Shown piece after piece: positions 52,137-61,274 of a DNA stretch of 64,000 bases (its first letter is position 1; every line of letters begins with the position of its first letter). Origin of the DNA: PWQG01 sp050486205 (GTDB taxonomy: Bacteria; Pseudomonadota; Gammaproteobacteria; Pseudomonadales; Pseudohongiellaceae); NCBI GenBank assembly GCA_050486205.1, contig JBJHCW010000005.1, positions 248,001-312,000 of the forward strand. The letters are read 5' to 3'. Under the pieces are notes generated by a model. The model was not told where the DNA came from. It made no database searches and worked only from the letters and a program-made list of their open reading frames with translations. A program made the position numbers and the translations under genes.

Positions 52137-54649
52137 CAGGATGCTCCTCCGCCGCCAGGCAGCGTCATGGGCAGCAGCAGGAAAGCAGCAATGGCCAGCC
52201 AGTACGTGGCAGTGCTGTAGATCCAGAAAGGTCGAAGCACCATGGGTTCATAGGGCAGCGACGCACTCACGTAACCCCTTCGCACCCGTTCGGCCTGCAT
52301 GCCCAGCAGTATCACTGCCAGAGCGGTGTGGAGCAGTTGATATATCAGCATGAACGTCATCAGTGCATCGTGCGCTGTGGCGCGCGGTTGAAGGGATGAC
52401 AAGGGAAACACGGCAATCAGTACCAGCAGTGCGGCGGCGCCGGTGGCTGTGCAGAGCCACAGGCTTCGTTGCAAACCGGCGTCAGAGCCCTGGCCAAGCG
52501 AGACAGTCTTGCGGTGATAGTGCCAGGTGGCTGCAGTGAACAACGCGGCACTGAACAACAACAGGGTCAGCGATATGGGGGGCTCTTCAGGTATGCGCCA
52601 TTGGGGTGAAACGGTCCAGAGGTAGAGCCAGCTGAACAGCAGGGACAGGTACAGTGTACCGTTGGCAAGCAGGGTGACGATCATGCCCCAGCGTCCCGGA
52701 CCGTTCACTGTGCGCGAATGCAATGGCGGATCCGCTGGTTCATCGGGTGTCATCGGGACGGCCCGGGGATGGGCGCCGTTTTCCCAGCTCCAGCGCAGCA
52801 GGAAGAATGCACTGACGGCGCTTGCCAGCAGGGCAAGCGGGTAGATACGGACCAGAAGGGCAATGCAGACCACCGCAAGCGCGCTGGCCGCGCACAGTGG
52901 CAGCCAGGAGTTGCGTGGCAGGTGGATGATTTCGCGTTTCTGGCCACTGATGGCGTCGGTGCCCCAGGTTTCGCGTCTGCGATGATCCAGACCGGCCAGG
53001 GAATATCTGCCTTCGGCAATGTCGTCTGGCAGTGAGGGTGTGTGCCACAGCGGATGCCGCGATCCGATATCCGGCAGGCTGGCAAAATTGTAAAACGCCG
53101 GTGGGGTGTCGGTCGCCCACTCGAGTGTGTCGGCATTCCACGGATTACGTCCGGCCGGGCGGCCAAAGCGGAAATGAAGCAACACGTCGATGATCAACAT
53201 GGCGATGCCTGCGGCCATAACAAAACCACCAACAGAGGACAACAGATTGAGCCAGTCCCACCCGAGCCCGGCCTCATAGGTGTAAATCCGCCGTGGCATG
53301 CCCAGCAGCCCGGTGAGGTGCATCAGCAGAAACGTCATGTTGAAGCCGACAAAAGTCAGCCCGAAGGCCCAGTAACCCATGCGCTGTGAAGGCATGCGTC
53401 CGGACAGGTGTGGCAACCAGTAGTACAGCCCGGCTATCAACGGGAACAGCATGCCGCCGACCAGTACATAGTGCATGTGTGCCACGACAAAATGGGTGTC
53501 GTGGACCTGCCAGTTGAACGGCACCAGTGCGAGCATCACGCCGGTCAGGCCGCCGCAGACAAAGATCACCAGGAAGCCGAATATCCACAACATGGGCAGC
53601 GAGAACGACACGCGGCCATACCAGAGTGTGGCCAACCAGGCGAAGATCTGGATTGCCGTGGGTATCGCCACCATCATGCTGGCGACGGAGAAAAACGCTT
53701 GAGCCAGCTGTGGAATGCCAACAGTGAACATATGGTGGACCCACAGTCCGAAACTGATGAAACCGGTGACAATGATGGCCAGTACAATCCAGCGGTATCC
53801 GACAATGGGTCTGCCGGCAAAGACCGGAATCAGCGTCGAAACGATGCCCGCTGCCGGCAGGAAGATGATATAGACTTCCGGGTGTCCGAACAGCCAGAAC
53901 AGATGCTGCCAAAGCAGTGGATCACCACCGCCAGCCACATCAAAAAATGGCATGCCAGCCGCGCGCTCCAGTTCCAGCAGTATGCTGGCCAGTATCAGCG
54001 GTGGGAATCCGAAAACGATCATCAGTGCCATGGCAAGGATATACCAGCAGAAGATGGGCATGGTGGTCAGTGTCATGCCTGGCGCCCGACTGCGCAGAAT
54101 GGATACGGTGATTTCGACACCCGCGGCCATGGCAGAAATTTCAACAAAGGTGATGCCCAGCAGCCAGAAGTCGGAGCCTGGACCGGGCGCAAAGGCATCA
54201 CTGCTTAGCGGGGTATACATGAACCAACCCGAGTCCGGTGCCACGCCGAGAAACAGACTGGACAGAATGATGATGCCACCGAAGAGGTAACAGTAGTAGC
54301 CCAGCGAGCTGATGCGTGGGAACACCAGATCCCGTGCCCCGATCATTTTTGGTATCAGGTAAATGGCCAGGCCTTCCAGTATCGGAATGGCAAACAGGAA
54401 CATCATCACCGTGCCGTGCATGGTGAACACCTGGTTGTATATCCCCGCGTCCAGTATGTCCTGGGCCGGCAGTGCCAGTTGGGTGCGGGCCAGCATCGCC
54501 AGAACACCACCGATCAGGAAAAAGATTGCGCCGGTGACCATGAAGCGCAAACCGATGGAGGTGTGGTTTACGGCGGCCAGCGCGCCCCAGCCCGGCAGGT
54601 TGGCCCAGGCTTTCTGCAAATGTTCGTGCAGGCGTTGCCGGTCAGTCAT
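52136..54649 (-). CDS. Cytochrome c oxidase fused subunit I + III
   Basis: An 837-aa fusion. The first ~560 residues are haem-copper oxidase subunit I: FTMHGTVMMFLFAIP with a low-spin haem His, WLFGHPEVYIIFLP with the copper ligand His and the cross-linked Tyr, the HHMFTVG pair, and FVVAHMHYVLVGG with the remaining haem ligands. After a linker, residues ~640-837 are a subunit III domain with five helices (WGMIVTLLANGTLYLSLLFSWLYLW). The complex reduces oxygen and pumps protons. The start at 54649 has GGAGG upstream and overlaps the subunit II stop by eight bases; a start six codons earlier is possible. Confidence 0.92.
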   Translation of the reverse strand: MTDRQRLHEHLQKAWANLPGWGALAAVNHTSIGLRFMVTGAIFFLIGGVLAMLARTQLALPAQDILDAGIYNQVFTMHGTVMMFLFAIPILEGLAIYLIPKMIGARDLVFPRISSLGYYCYLFGGIIILSSLFLGVAPDSGWFMYTPLSSDAFAPGPGSDFWLLGITFVEISAMAAGVEITVSILRSRAPGMTLTTMPIFCWYILAMALMIVFGFPPLILASILLELERAAGMPFFDVAGGGDPLLWQHLFWLFGHPEVYIIFLPAAGIVSTLIPVFAGRPIVGYRWIVLAIIVTGFISFGLWVHHMFTVGIPQLAQAFFSVASMMVAIPTAIQIFAWLATLWYGRVSFSLPMLWIFGFLVIFVCGGLTGVMLALVPFNWQVHDTHFVVAHMHYVLVGGMLFPLIAGLYYWLPHLSGRMPSQRMGYWAFGLTFVGFNMTFLLMHLTGLLGMPRRIYTYEAGLGWDWLNLLSSVGGFVMAAGIAMLIIDVLLHFRFGRPAGRNPWNADTLEWATDTPPAFYNFASLPDIGSRHPLWHTPSLPDDIAEGRYSLAGLDHRRRETWGTDAISGQKREIIHLPRNSWLPLCAASALAVVCIALLVRIYPLALLASAVSAFFLLRWSWENGAHPRAVPMTPDEPADPPLHSRTVNGPGRWGMIVTLLANGTLYLSLLFSWLYLWTVSPQWRIPEEPPISLTLLLFSAALFTAATWHYHRKTVSLGQGSDAGLQRSLWLCTATGAAALLVLIAVFPLSSLQPRATAHDALMTFMLIYQLLHTALAVILLGMQAERVRRGYVSASLPYEPMVLRPFWIYSTATYWLAIAAFLLLPMTLPGGGGAS

Positions 54650-55442
54650 CAACGACCTCCGCGGCATGGTGGTTGTTCATCCAGTTCCGGAAGTCCTCCG
54701 GTGCATGTGCATGCAGTTCAAATTGCATGTGGGCGTGTGCCAGGCCACAGAATTCAGCACATACGCCCCGGTAGACACCTGGCTCGGCAGCCTCGATTCG
54801 CAGCACGTTGGTGCGACCGGGGATCATGTCGAGTTTGCCAGCCAGTCGAGGCACCCAGAATGAGTGGATGACATCCGCACTGCGCAGATGCACATCCACA
54901 GGCACGCCCGCCGGAATATGCACCTCGTCACGAAGGACCGGCAGCTCGCCGTTGTTGCCGGTCGTGGTATCCGGATAGCTGACCTCCCACCACCATTGAT
55001 GTCCGGTGACATCCACCCGGAAGGCATGGCCCTCCTCGGGTGCAAGTGGCAACATCCGGTGTCCGGCAGGAATACCGAAGAGCAGCAACACCGCGATGGC
55101 GCCAATGGGCAGTATCAGGCCGCCACCGATGATCCACCGGTTCTGTTGTGCCTGCATATAGTGATCATCGTCGGCACGACTGTCGCCGGGCCGTCGCATG
55201 GCGTGCCACCACAGCGCAGTCAATGCCAGTAACACAAAGGCAGAGAAGCCGAACATCGCCCACCACAGTCCGGCAGCCATTGCTGCCGATGGGCCTGCAG
55301 GGTCCAGTGAGGAGAGCGGGCCGTTACAGGCAGTGAGGACAGGGGTGCCAAAGAGCAGCAGGGCTGTTAATCTGGAGCTACCACATAGTCCAGTTGTGAG
55401 CCCGGAACAGAACCCGAGCAAGCTTTGCAGAAGAGAACGCAT
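54642..55442 (-). CDS. coxB: Cytochrome c oxidase subunit II (CuA, lipoprotein)
   Basis: A 266-aa lipoprotein with lipobox VLTAC (Cys39) after the signal helix, two transmembrane helices (~53-76 and ~100-122) and a periplasmic cupredoxin domain. The binuclear CuA ligands are visible: His in VIHSFWVP and CAEFCGLAHAHM with two Cys, Glu, His and Met. GHQWWWEV is the electron-entry tryptophan region. There is no C-terminal haem domain. The upstream open frame has no resemblance to the family and was excluded. The start codon is immediately adjacent to the divergent DUF2231 start. Confidence 0.92.
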   Translation of the reverse strand: MRSLLQSLLGFCSGLTTGLCGSSRLTALLLFGTPVLTACNGPLSSLDPAGPSAAMAAGLWWAMFGFSAFVLLALTALWWHAMRRPGDSRADDDHYMQAQQNRWIIGGGLILPIGAIAVLLLFGIPAGHRMLPLAPEEGHAFRVDVTGHQWWWEVSYPDTTTGNNGELPVLRDEVHIPAGVPVDVHLRSADVIHSFWVPRLAGKLDMIPGRTNVLRIEAAEPGVYRGVCAEFCGLAHAHMQFELHAHAPEDFRNWMNNHHAAEVVDD

Positions 55443-55943
55443 ATGTCTGAACGTACAGGGACACGGAATCAACCCATCAGTAGCCGGGTAGTGGTGTTTG
55501 GGCACCCTTTGCATCCGGCCCTGATCCATTTCCCTGTAGCGGCACTTATCGGTCTGATGGCCACCGATGTGGCTTTTGTTCTGACTGGTGATCCATTCTG
55601 GGCTCGTGCAAGCCTCTGGCTGGTTGGTGTCGGGACAACAGGTGCGGCAGTGTCGGGCATGGTAGGTCTGATTGATCTTGTCACGGTCCGGCAGATCCGG
55701 CGCCTGGTCACCGCATGGTGTCATGCGGTACTGGCTGTCATGCTGTTGTCGCTGGCATCGCTGAACTGGCTGCTGAGGTATGTTGTGAATGAGGCAGCAG
55801 TCATCATGCCCTGGGGTCTGTTTCTTTCCCTGGTGGGAGGCGGCCTGATGGCCGTTACCGGGTATCTCGGTGCGCAACTTGTCTACGAGTACGCTGTCGG
55901 GGTGGACATCGAGGAGGCCATCACGAGAGATGTACGTCCGTAA
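55443..55943 (+). CDS. DUF2231 family membrane protein
   Basis: A 166-aa protein with four predicted transmembrane helices and the DUF2231 opening GHPLHPALIHFPVAALIGLMATD (residues ~17-39), whose histidines may bind metal or haem. The function is unknown. The gene starts on the very next base after the coxB start codon on the opposite strand, so each promoter must lie within the other gene, or one start is misplaced. It is often found near oxidase and copper genes. Confidence 0.82.
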   Translation: MSERTGTRNQPISSRVVVFGHPLHPALIHFPVAALIGLMATDVAFVLTGDPFWARASLWLVGVGTTGAAVSGMVGLIDLVTVRQIRRLVTAWCHAVLAVMLLSLASLNWLLRYVVNEAAVIMPWGLFLSLVGGGLMAVTGYLGAQLVYEYAVGVDIEEAITRDVRP

Positions 55944-55960
55944 ACGGGTTCTGGTCAATA

Positions 55961-56389
55961 TCATGCGATCTCCCCGAGAACTGGTTTAGCCAGCACAACA
56001 AACACAATTGCCAGCATCAGCACTGAAATGACACCGAGCAGCAACTGGCAGCCGAGCCTGACAGGTTTTCCGCTTTCCAGTCGCAGAACCATGAGTCCCA
56101 TAAAACTGTGGGCTGCGACCAGCAGGGAAACAAGGCCGAGTTTGATGATCAGCCATATATGGGGGTCTTGTGTCACAAGAAATACCGCGGTACCACTGAG
56201 AATCGCGAGCAGTGCCGATGGCGTGGCAATGTGTGTAAAAACAAAGCGCGCTACCGAGTCGTGTTTTTTCGGTGCGAGCGTGATTTCTGTGCGCCTGGCA
56301 TCCATGTTTTTGACGAGTACGGGCAGATAAAGCAGCGTACCGCTCCAGACAAGGAGTGTCGCAATATGCAGAGAAAGAAACCAGATCAT
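55961..56389 (-). CDS. CopD-like membrane protein
   Basis: A 142-aa protein with four transmembrane helices (~2-24, ~50-72, ~78-100, ~113-137). The His residues in FLSLHIATLLVWSGTLL, FTHIATPSALLAILSG and VAAHSFMGLM are arranged as in the CopD/HemJ superfamily. It may handle copper or haem for the neighbouring oxidase, an inference from position. It is convergent with the DUF2231 gene (17 bp gap) and divergent from yjbQ. Confidence 0.7.
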   Translation of the reverse strand: MIWFLSLHIATLLVWSGTLLYLPVLVKNMDARRTEITLAPKKHDSVARFVFTHIATPSALLAILSGTAVFLVTQDPHIWLIIKLGLVSLLVAAHSFMGLMVLRLESGKPVRLGCQLLLGVISVLMLAIVFVVLAKPVLGEIA

Positions 56390-56460
56390 CTAAAGGAGTT
56401 CGCGATTCATTGGTCTGTCATACAACAGGTTTTGATAGTCGTCTTCAGGAAAGATAACTC

Positions 56461-56901
56461 ATGTGGATACAGAAAGAAATTCAACTCCGTCCGCGTGGTC
56501 GGGGTTTTCACCTGATAACTGATGAGATTACCACGGCTTTGCCGGAACTCTCGGGTTTGCGTTGTGGCCTGCTGCACGTGTTCATCAAGCACACCTCGGC
56601 ATCGCTGACCCTCAATGAGAATGCCGATCCGACTGTTCGGGGGGATTTTGAGCGACATTTCAGCGAGATGGTGCCTGAGAACGCGACTTATTATCGCCAT
56701 GTGCTGGAAGGGCCCGACGATATGCCGGCGCATCTGAAAAGCAGTCTGCTTGGCAGTAATGTCAGTGTGCCCGTCAAGGATGGGGAACTGAATATCGGCG
56801 TGTGGCAGGGTATCTATCTGGGGGAGCACCGGGATCAGGCTGGTGTCCGAACTGTAGTGCTGACCCTGTGGGGTGAAGGTTTCGGAGGACGGGAAAAATG
56901 A
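56461..56901 (+). CDS. YjbQ/UPF0047 family protein
   Basis: A 146-aa protein that is complete for the family. Conserved blocks are RGFHLITDEI, HVFIKHTSASLTLNENADPTVRGD, DDMPAHLKSSLLGSN and GVWQGIYLGEHRD. The His, Asn and Asp residues form the metal-type pocket. Some members show weak thiamine-phosphate synthase activity, but the true role is unknown. It is monocistronic, with a hairpin covering its stop codon. Confidence 0.9.
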   Translation: MWIQKEIQLRPRGRGFHLITDEITTALPELSGLRCGLLHVFIKHTSASLTLNENADPTVRGDFERHFSEMVPENATYYRHVLEGPDDMPAHLKSSLLGSNVSVPVKDGELNIGVWQGIYLGEHRDQAGVRTVVLTLWGEGFGGREK

Positions 56902-56932
56902 AAGGCCGACCTTTTCAGGCCAGCCTTTCATT
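56897..56932. terminator. Bidirectional terminator between yjbQ and the cold-shock gene
   Basis: AATGAAAGGC (56897-56906) pairs with GCCTTTCATT (56923-56932), a perfect 10-bp stem with a 16-base interior that can pair partly. It sits between convergent genes, starting within the yjbQ stop, and A/T-rich flanks give a usable T-run for both strands. Confidence 0.7.
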
Positions 56933-56958
56933 ATGCCTCAGCAAGTGCCAGGCACTGC

Positions 56959-57168
56959 TTACAGGGCGATTACGTTCTCGGCCTGCGGACCTTTCTGGCC
57001 CTGTGTAACAGTGAACTCAACACGCTGGCCTTCGGCCAGGGTCTTGAATCCGGCGCTCTGGATGGCGCTGTAGTGGACAAAAACGTCCGGGCCGCCACTG
57101 CGCTGAATAAAACCGAATCCTTTGGATTCGTTGAAGAACTTCACTTCGCCAGTTACTGTATCAGACAT
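56959..57168 (-). CDS. Cold-shock domain protein (CspA family)
   Basis: A 69-aa single OB-fold RNA/DNA chaperone. RNP1 is KGFGFIQ and RNP2 is DVFVHYSAI, both with the expected aromatic residues; the protein begins MSDTVTGEVKFFNESKG. Its long leader (about 168 bases) is typical of cold-regulated csp genes. Which paralogue it corresponds to cannot be told. Confidence 0.95.
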   Translation of the reverse strand: MSDTVTGEVKFFNESKGFGFIQRSGGPDVFVHYSAIQSAGFKTLAEGQRVEFTVTQGQKGPQAENVIAL

Positions 57169-57343
57169 ACGTATTTCCTTTTCTTTAATAGATTGAATTG
57201 CCTGTTACGCCCGGACAGCATGTGCTGTAAGGACGGCAAGCCTTAGCATTAGAATTCGATTACAAATATGAGATACAGAACGAGAACCTGGCGGGACTAC
57301 GTATTGCAGACATAATTTATAGCCGGTATTCTGGCTACCGCCC

Positions 57344-57371
57344 AGATTACAGCAATCCGGGCGTCAGTCAA
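57344..57371 (-). promoter_or_regulatory. Promoter and long leader of the cold-shock gene
   Basis: On the minus strand TTGACT (57371-57366), a 16-base spacer and TAATCT (57349-57344) form a good sigma-70 promoter about 170-200 bases upstream of the ATG. The implied leader of about 168 bases extends over 57169-57337. An inverted repeat CGCCCAGATT/AATCCGGGCG (57339-57363) overlaps the -10. Confidence 0.55.
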
Positions 57372-57422
57372 GTGTTATTTGAAAACGTTGCCTGAAAGTG
57401 TTGTTTGGCGCAATGGCTGATA

Positions 57423-57851
57423 TCAGCGCACGATGACGGTGATTCTCTCGGATTTCACCGGGGGATCATGCGGGATATGCAGGAAATCACCAAGAATGAG
57501 TTGCAGCGTATGCTCGCCTGGTTCCAGCGTTAATGTGGTTTCAGTCTGGCCAAGCCCGAAATGGATGACATTGTCACCCAGTGGCAACTCCATGTTGATG
57601 TCTTCTTCACCGTTGACCACAAGGTGGTGGTGTCCTGTATTCTCAAGCTCCATACCCGCCGGTGCTACGCCCATCCCGCTGAGGCCAAAGACAACTGTGA
57701 ATGTCTGCGGCACCACCTGTCCATGTGCCGGCGTGACAAAGTAGACCCGTGCTTCTTCCGGTGCGGATTGTCGTGGCAATTGAGCCACGCTTTGTGCAGC
57801 TAGCAATCCGGCGGCAACAAGTGATACTGCCAGGGCAAATGTCTTCTTCAT
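57423..57851 (-). CDS. DUF4399 domain exported protein
   Basis: A 142-aa protein with a signal peptide (~1-23, SVAQL). The DUF4399 domain includes VYFVTPAHGQVVPQTFTVVFGL, NTGHHHLVVNG with a His triad, and PGEHTLQLILGDFLHIPHDPP near the end. Histidine clusters suggest metal binding, but no function is established. The ATG with GAGGAG upstream was chosen over an earlier in-frame start. Confidence 0.85.
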   Translation of the reverse strand: MKKTFALAVSLVAAGLLAAQSVAQLPRQSAPEEARVYFVTPAHGQVVPQTFTVVFGLSGMGVAPAGMELENTGHHHLVVNGEEDINMELPLGDNVIHFGLGQTETTLTLEPGEHTLQLILGDFLHIPHDPPVKSERITVIVR

Positions 57852-57965
57852 GGGTGATGCTCCTCTGGGTACAAGGTCGGGCAAGGTGCCCGGTGTTTCA
57901 GTCTGGTTGATATTCTGCGGTATTGCTCCTCTGAATGCCAGCCCTTGCGGGTTCGGCCGCAGGGC

Positions 57966-58613
57966 TTACCAGCCCCACGGCGTTGGTGGTGGATCCACTG
58001 GTTGTGTCAGGTCAAATTCGACCTGGAACAGGCGGTCCTCGGCGGTACGTGACAGTTCGTAGAGGAAACGCGAACCCGGCTCAATTTCCATGGCCCACAC
58101 ATTGCTGGTGGAGGCGTAGAGGTCGTTGTCTTCGAACAATTGTATCGACCAGGCGTCAACCGGAAATTCCTGTCGCACTTCGGTGCCTGCGGTGGAGGAT
58201 GTGCCGCCGTACATGGTGATGGTGTCGTCGCTGCCGTCCTCATTACGGTGATCGTGCTTCAGCTCCAGACCGTTGTCGGTGTGGGTAAGAATCCAGGTGC
58301 GGCTCCGATCCGAACCAACATGAAATGGCACGTACAGAACGTCATCATGGCACTCACGCACATGCATCACCAGACGCTGGTCAGCAAATGCATCGTTTTC
58401 CTGAGCTGGCCGGTTGGTGATTACCCGGCCTTCAAATGCCTGGCCGCAGTGGCTGGCCAGGCGCTGGGTGAATGCCTCGGCCGGGCTCAGGTCGGTTTCG
58501 GTTGCTTGCGGAGCATCGGGGCTGCATGCGGCAGTGAGCAGAAGCGTGGCACCGGCAAGCGACAATGGGATCCATTTGATGGACCGCGTATGCAGGGCAG
58601 GTTTGATATTCAC
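57966..58613 (-). CDS. Hypothetical lipoprotein
   Basis: A 215-aa protein with a type II signal peptide and lipobox LTAAC (Cys30). The mature part is acidic and hydrophilic, with paired Cys (SHCGQAFEGR and VRECHDD) that may form a disulfide, a segment THTDNGLELKHDHRNEDGSDD and a Pro-rich end (PPPTPWGW). I recognise no named domain. It is separately transcribed on the minus strand, upstream of a divergent acylase gene. Confidence 0.75.
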   Translation of the reverse strand: MNIKPALHTRSIKWIPLSLAGATLLLTAACSPDAPQATETDLSPAEAFTQRLASHCGQAFEGRVITNRPAQENDAFADQRLVMHVRECHDDVLYVPFHVGSDRSRTWILTHTDNGLELKHDHRNEDGSDDTITMYGGTSSTAGTEVRQEFPVDAWSIQLFEDNDLYASTSNVWAMEIEPGSRFLYELSRTAEDRLFQVEFDLTQPVDPPPTPWGW

Positions 58614-58832
58614 GGTATTCCCCTCCTTACGTGCAAGGCGACTGTCTTGAAATGGCGACTCGCCGGGCCCTGATGACCGCGCTCACCACAGGGCTGTTCA
58701 CTTTTTTGACTGAGCCGCTTTATTGGGCGTATTCTGGATCGAGAAAATGCTGGTCCGGACGAATGACGAGTCTGGACGTTGAAACCATAACACAGAAGAC
58801 CGGCTTTGCGGCAGTCGGCGAGGGTAGTGACT

Positions 58833-61196
58833 ATGAGCGATGATCTGGATCATCTGACAGCAGCAGCTCACGGTGTCGGCAGCGGCAACTGCGGCTCTGG
58901 TTCGCGGATACTTCATCAAGCCCTGCTGGTCGCAATGATCCCGACCCTGATGTTTCTGGCCGGATGCAGTGAGAATGGCAGTGTCACCGAACCGGTCGAG
59001 CAGGCGGTGGAACGGGCGAGTGTGCAGTACGATGTGGACATCCGCTGGACATCCTATGGCATACCGCATGTGTTGGCAGAGGACCGGGGCAGTCTTGGCT
59101 ACGGCTTTGCGTACGCCACCGCCAGCAACGCATTCTGTACCATCGCGCGTGACATTGTCATGGTGAATGGTGACCTGGCGCGGCACTTTGGACCCGAAGG
59201 GGGCAACCTGGAAAGTGACATATTCCACCGTGCAATTCTCGACAACGAAATGATTGCCAGGTATCGCGCGGACCAGAGTCAGGACACTCACGATTTCCAG
59301 GCCGGTTATGTGGCCGGTTACAACCGCTATCTCAATGATCATCGTGACAGCCTGCCTGAAGCCTGTGCCGGCGAGAGCTGGGTCCGGAGCATCAATCGCA
59401 CGGATATGGACAGGCTGTCCATTGGTGTCGGCATCCGGTATGGCGTTGGCAACTTTGTCCAGGAAATGGCCAATGCCGCGCCGCCAGGCGAGGAGGTTGC
59501 GTGGCTGGATTCGAATTTTGATGGTCCCGTGGGTTATGGCAGTAACGCGGTTGCCATGGGAAGCGAGCTGACTGCCAACGGCAAGGGGCTTCTGCTCGGC
59601 AATCCGCATTATCCCTGGCGGGGTTCGTCGCGGTTCCACATGATTCACACGCGTATCCCGGGCGAGCTGGATGTGATGGGTGTGAGTCTGTACACAACAG
59701 ATCGTGTGAGCATTGGTTTCAATGAACACATTGCCTGGACACATACGGTTTCCACCGGACTTCGTGTGTCGCTCTATGCGCTGACGCTGGATCCAGACAA
59801 TCCGATGCGGTATCGCTACGGTGACAGCTACCGCGATATTGTTCCGGTCGAGGTTGAGGTCCCCGTCCTGGATGACGAGGGACAACTGGCGCTGCAGAAT
59901 CATACAGTGTACATGACGCATTACGGTCCATTGACCGTATCCAACCAGTTGCCCTGGACTTCGGAGCGTGCATTTGCCGTGCGGGATTCCAATATTGGCA
60001 ATACCCGTGCCGCCGAGACCTATGATGCCATTCATCAAGCCGATTCTGTAGAAGCGCTGGATGCCGCCCTGAATCGTCAAGGCATTGCCTGGGTCAACAC
60101 GGTTGCTGCAGACAGGCATGGCAGTGCCTACTACGCTGATGTCAGCGCGGTACCGAATATCGATGCGGATCTGCTGGCGCGCTGTGATGTGGCACCGGAG
60201 GGCTTTCCCGCCAATGTGGTCATGCTCAATGGCGCTGATCCTGGCTGTGAGTGGCATGAAGATGCCCGATCCCGGGTGCCCGGATTGATACCGGGTCCGG
60301 ATATGCCGCGTTTACAACGCCAGGACTATGTTCACAATGCCAACGACAGCTATTGGCTGAGCAATCCGTCTGCACCACTGGAGGGTTATGCGCCCGTGAT
60401 TGGTCGGGAGCGCAGCCAGCTGAGTCTGCGCACCCGTGCGGGCCTGAGTTTCATTGCCGAGGGCATGGAGCGCGGTCAGGCAATGGAGCCAGAGGATTTG
60501 CAGGCCATGTTGTTCAGTCACCGGAATTTTGGTGCCGAGCTGCTGTTGGATGACGTGCTGGCGGTGTGCGAGCAGCACGACGGTGACGAGCTGCAGGAGG
60601 CCTGTGAGGTGCTCGCTGCCTGGGACCGACGGGCCACCACGGAAAGTCGTGGCGCCCATGTATGGCGCGAATTCTGGCGTGTGGCCCAGCAAGTGGACAA
60701 TCTCTGGCGGGTGCCGTTTGATGCCAACGACCCGGTGCACACACCGCGTGGTCTGAACTCTGGTGATGACGAGGTCCGTGCGGCTCTGGTGCAGGCCTTG
60801 CTGGACGGGCAGCAGCAACTGCGCAATGCGGGAGTTGCGCTGGATGCCCGTCTTGGCGACATCCAGTTTGAAATTCGCAATGGCGAGCATATCCCGATAC
60901 CCGGCGGTGAAGGCTGGGCGGGCATGTGGAGCATGATTGTGAGTCAGTTACAGCCGGAAGTGGGGTACACACCCATTGTGCACGGTAACAGCTACATCCA
61001 GGTGGTCAACTGGGATGAGGGCGACCGTGTGAGAGCGAGGGCCATTCTGACCTATTCCCAGTCGGACAACCCGGCATCCCCTTACTACGCGGACCAGACC
61101 CGGCTCTATTCGCGAGGGGAGTGGATCGATTTGCCATTTTACGAGGAGGACATTGTTGCCGACCCCGGCTATGTGCTGATCAACCTGCAGGAATAG
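58833..61196 (+). CDS. Penicillin acylase family Ntn hydrolase (acyl-homoserine-lactone acylase-like) lipoprotein
   Basis: A 787-aa precursor with lipobox FLAGC (Cys45) after an unusually long N-terminus. As in PvdQ-type enzymes it should cleave itself before Ser237 (GYG-SNAVA) into alpha and beta chains, Ser237 becoming the N-terminal nucleophile. The alpha region contains IRWTSYGIPHVLAED and GYGFAYATASNAFC. The beta region contains GNPHYPWRGSSRFHMIHTRIPG, FNEHIAWTHTVSTG and RQDYVHNANDSYWLSN. Substrates could be acyl-homoserine lactones or other amides. The ATG follows an AGGG box; an earlier TTG is open. Confidence 0.87.
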   Translation: MSDDLDHLTAAAHGVGSGNCGSGSRILHQALLVAMIPTLMFLAGCSENGSVTEPVEQAVERASVQYDVDIRWTSYGIPHVLAEDRGSLGYGFAYATASNAFCTIARDIVMVNGDLARHFGPEGGNLESDIFHRAILDNEMIARYRADQSQDTHDFQAGYVAGYNRYLNDHRDSLPEACAGESWVRSINRTDMDRLSIGVGIRYGVGNFVQEMANAAPPGEEVAWLDSNFDGPVGYGSNAVAMGSELTANGKGLLLGNPHYPWRGSSRFHMIHTRIPGELDVMGVSLYTTDRVSIGFNEHIAWTHTVSTGLRVSLYALTLDPDNPMRYRYGDSYRDIVPVEVEVPVLDDEGQLALQNHTVYMTHYGPLTVSNQLPWTSERAFAVRDSNIGNTRAAETYDAIHQADSVEALDAALNRQGIAWVNTVAADRHGSAYYADVSAVPNIDADLLARCDVAPEGFPANVVMLNGADPGCEWHEDARSRVPGLIPGPDMPRLQRQDYVHNANDSYWLSNPSAPLEGYAPVIGRERSQLSLRTRAGLSFIAEGMERGQAMEPEDLQAMLFSHRNFGAELLLDDVLAVCEQHDGDELQEACEVLAAWDRRATTESRGAHVWREFWRVAQQVDNLWRVPFDANDPVHTPRGLNSGDDEVRAALVQALLDGQQQLRNAGVALDARLGDIQFEIRNGEHIPIPGGEGWAGMWSMIVSQLQPEVGYTPIVHGNSYIQVVNWDEGDRVRARAILTYSQSDNPASPYYADQTRLYSRGEWIDLPFYEEDIVADPGYVLINLQE

Positions 61197-61274
61197 GGCA
61201 TCAGGGGTACCCAGTGCGGGCACGCTGGTATATCATCAAACGCGCAGAATAATAACCTCAGGGGAGTGGTTTTG

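Noticed and set aside
53408..54208. 266-codon plus-strand frame over the oxidase gene
   Set aside because: Antisense shadow of the fused subunit I; rich in His, Asp and Gln with no domain.
55443..55964. N-terminal extension of coxB by 174 codons
   Set aside because: The extension is antisense to the DUF2231 gene and hydrophilic; the lipoprotein signal begins at 55442.
58631..58843. 70-codon plus-strand frame in the gap before the acylase gene
   Set aside because: It has no ribosome site of quality or family resemblance, and overlaps the acylase start in another frame.
58698..60257. 519-codon minus-strand frame over the acylase gene
   Set aside because: The acylase has clear Ntn-hydrolase motifs; the antisense product has no family features and an unusual amino acid composition.
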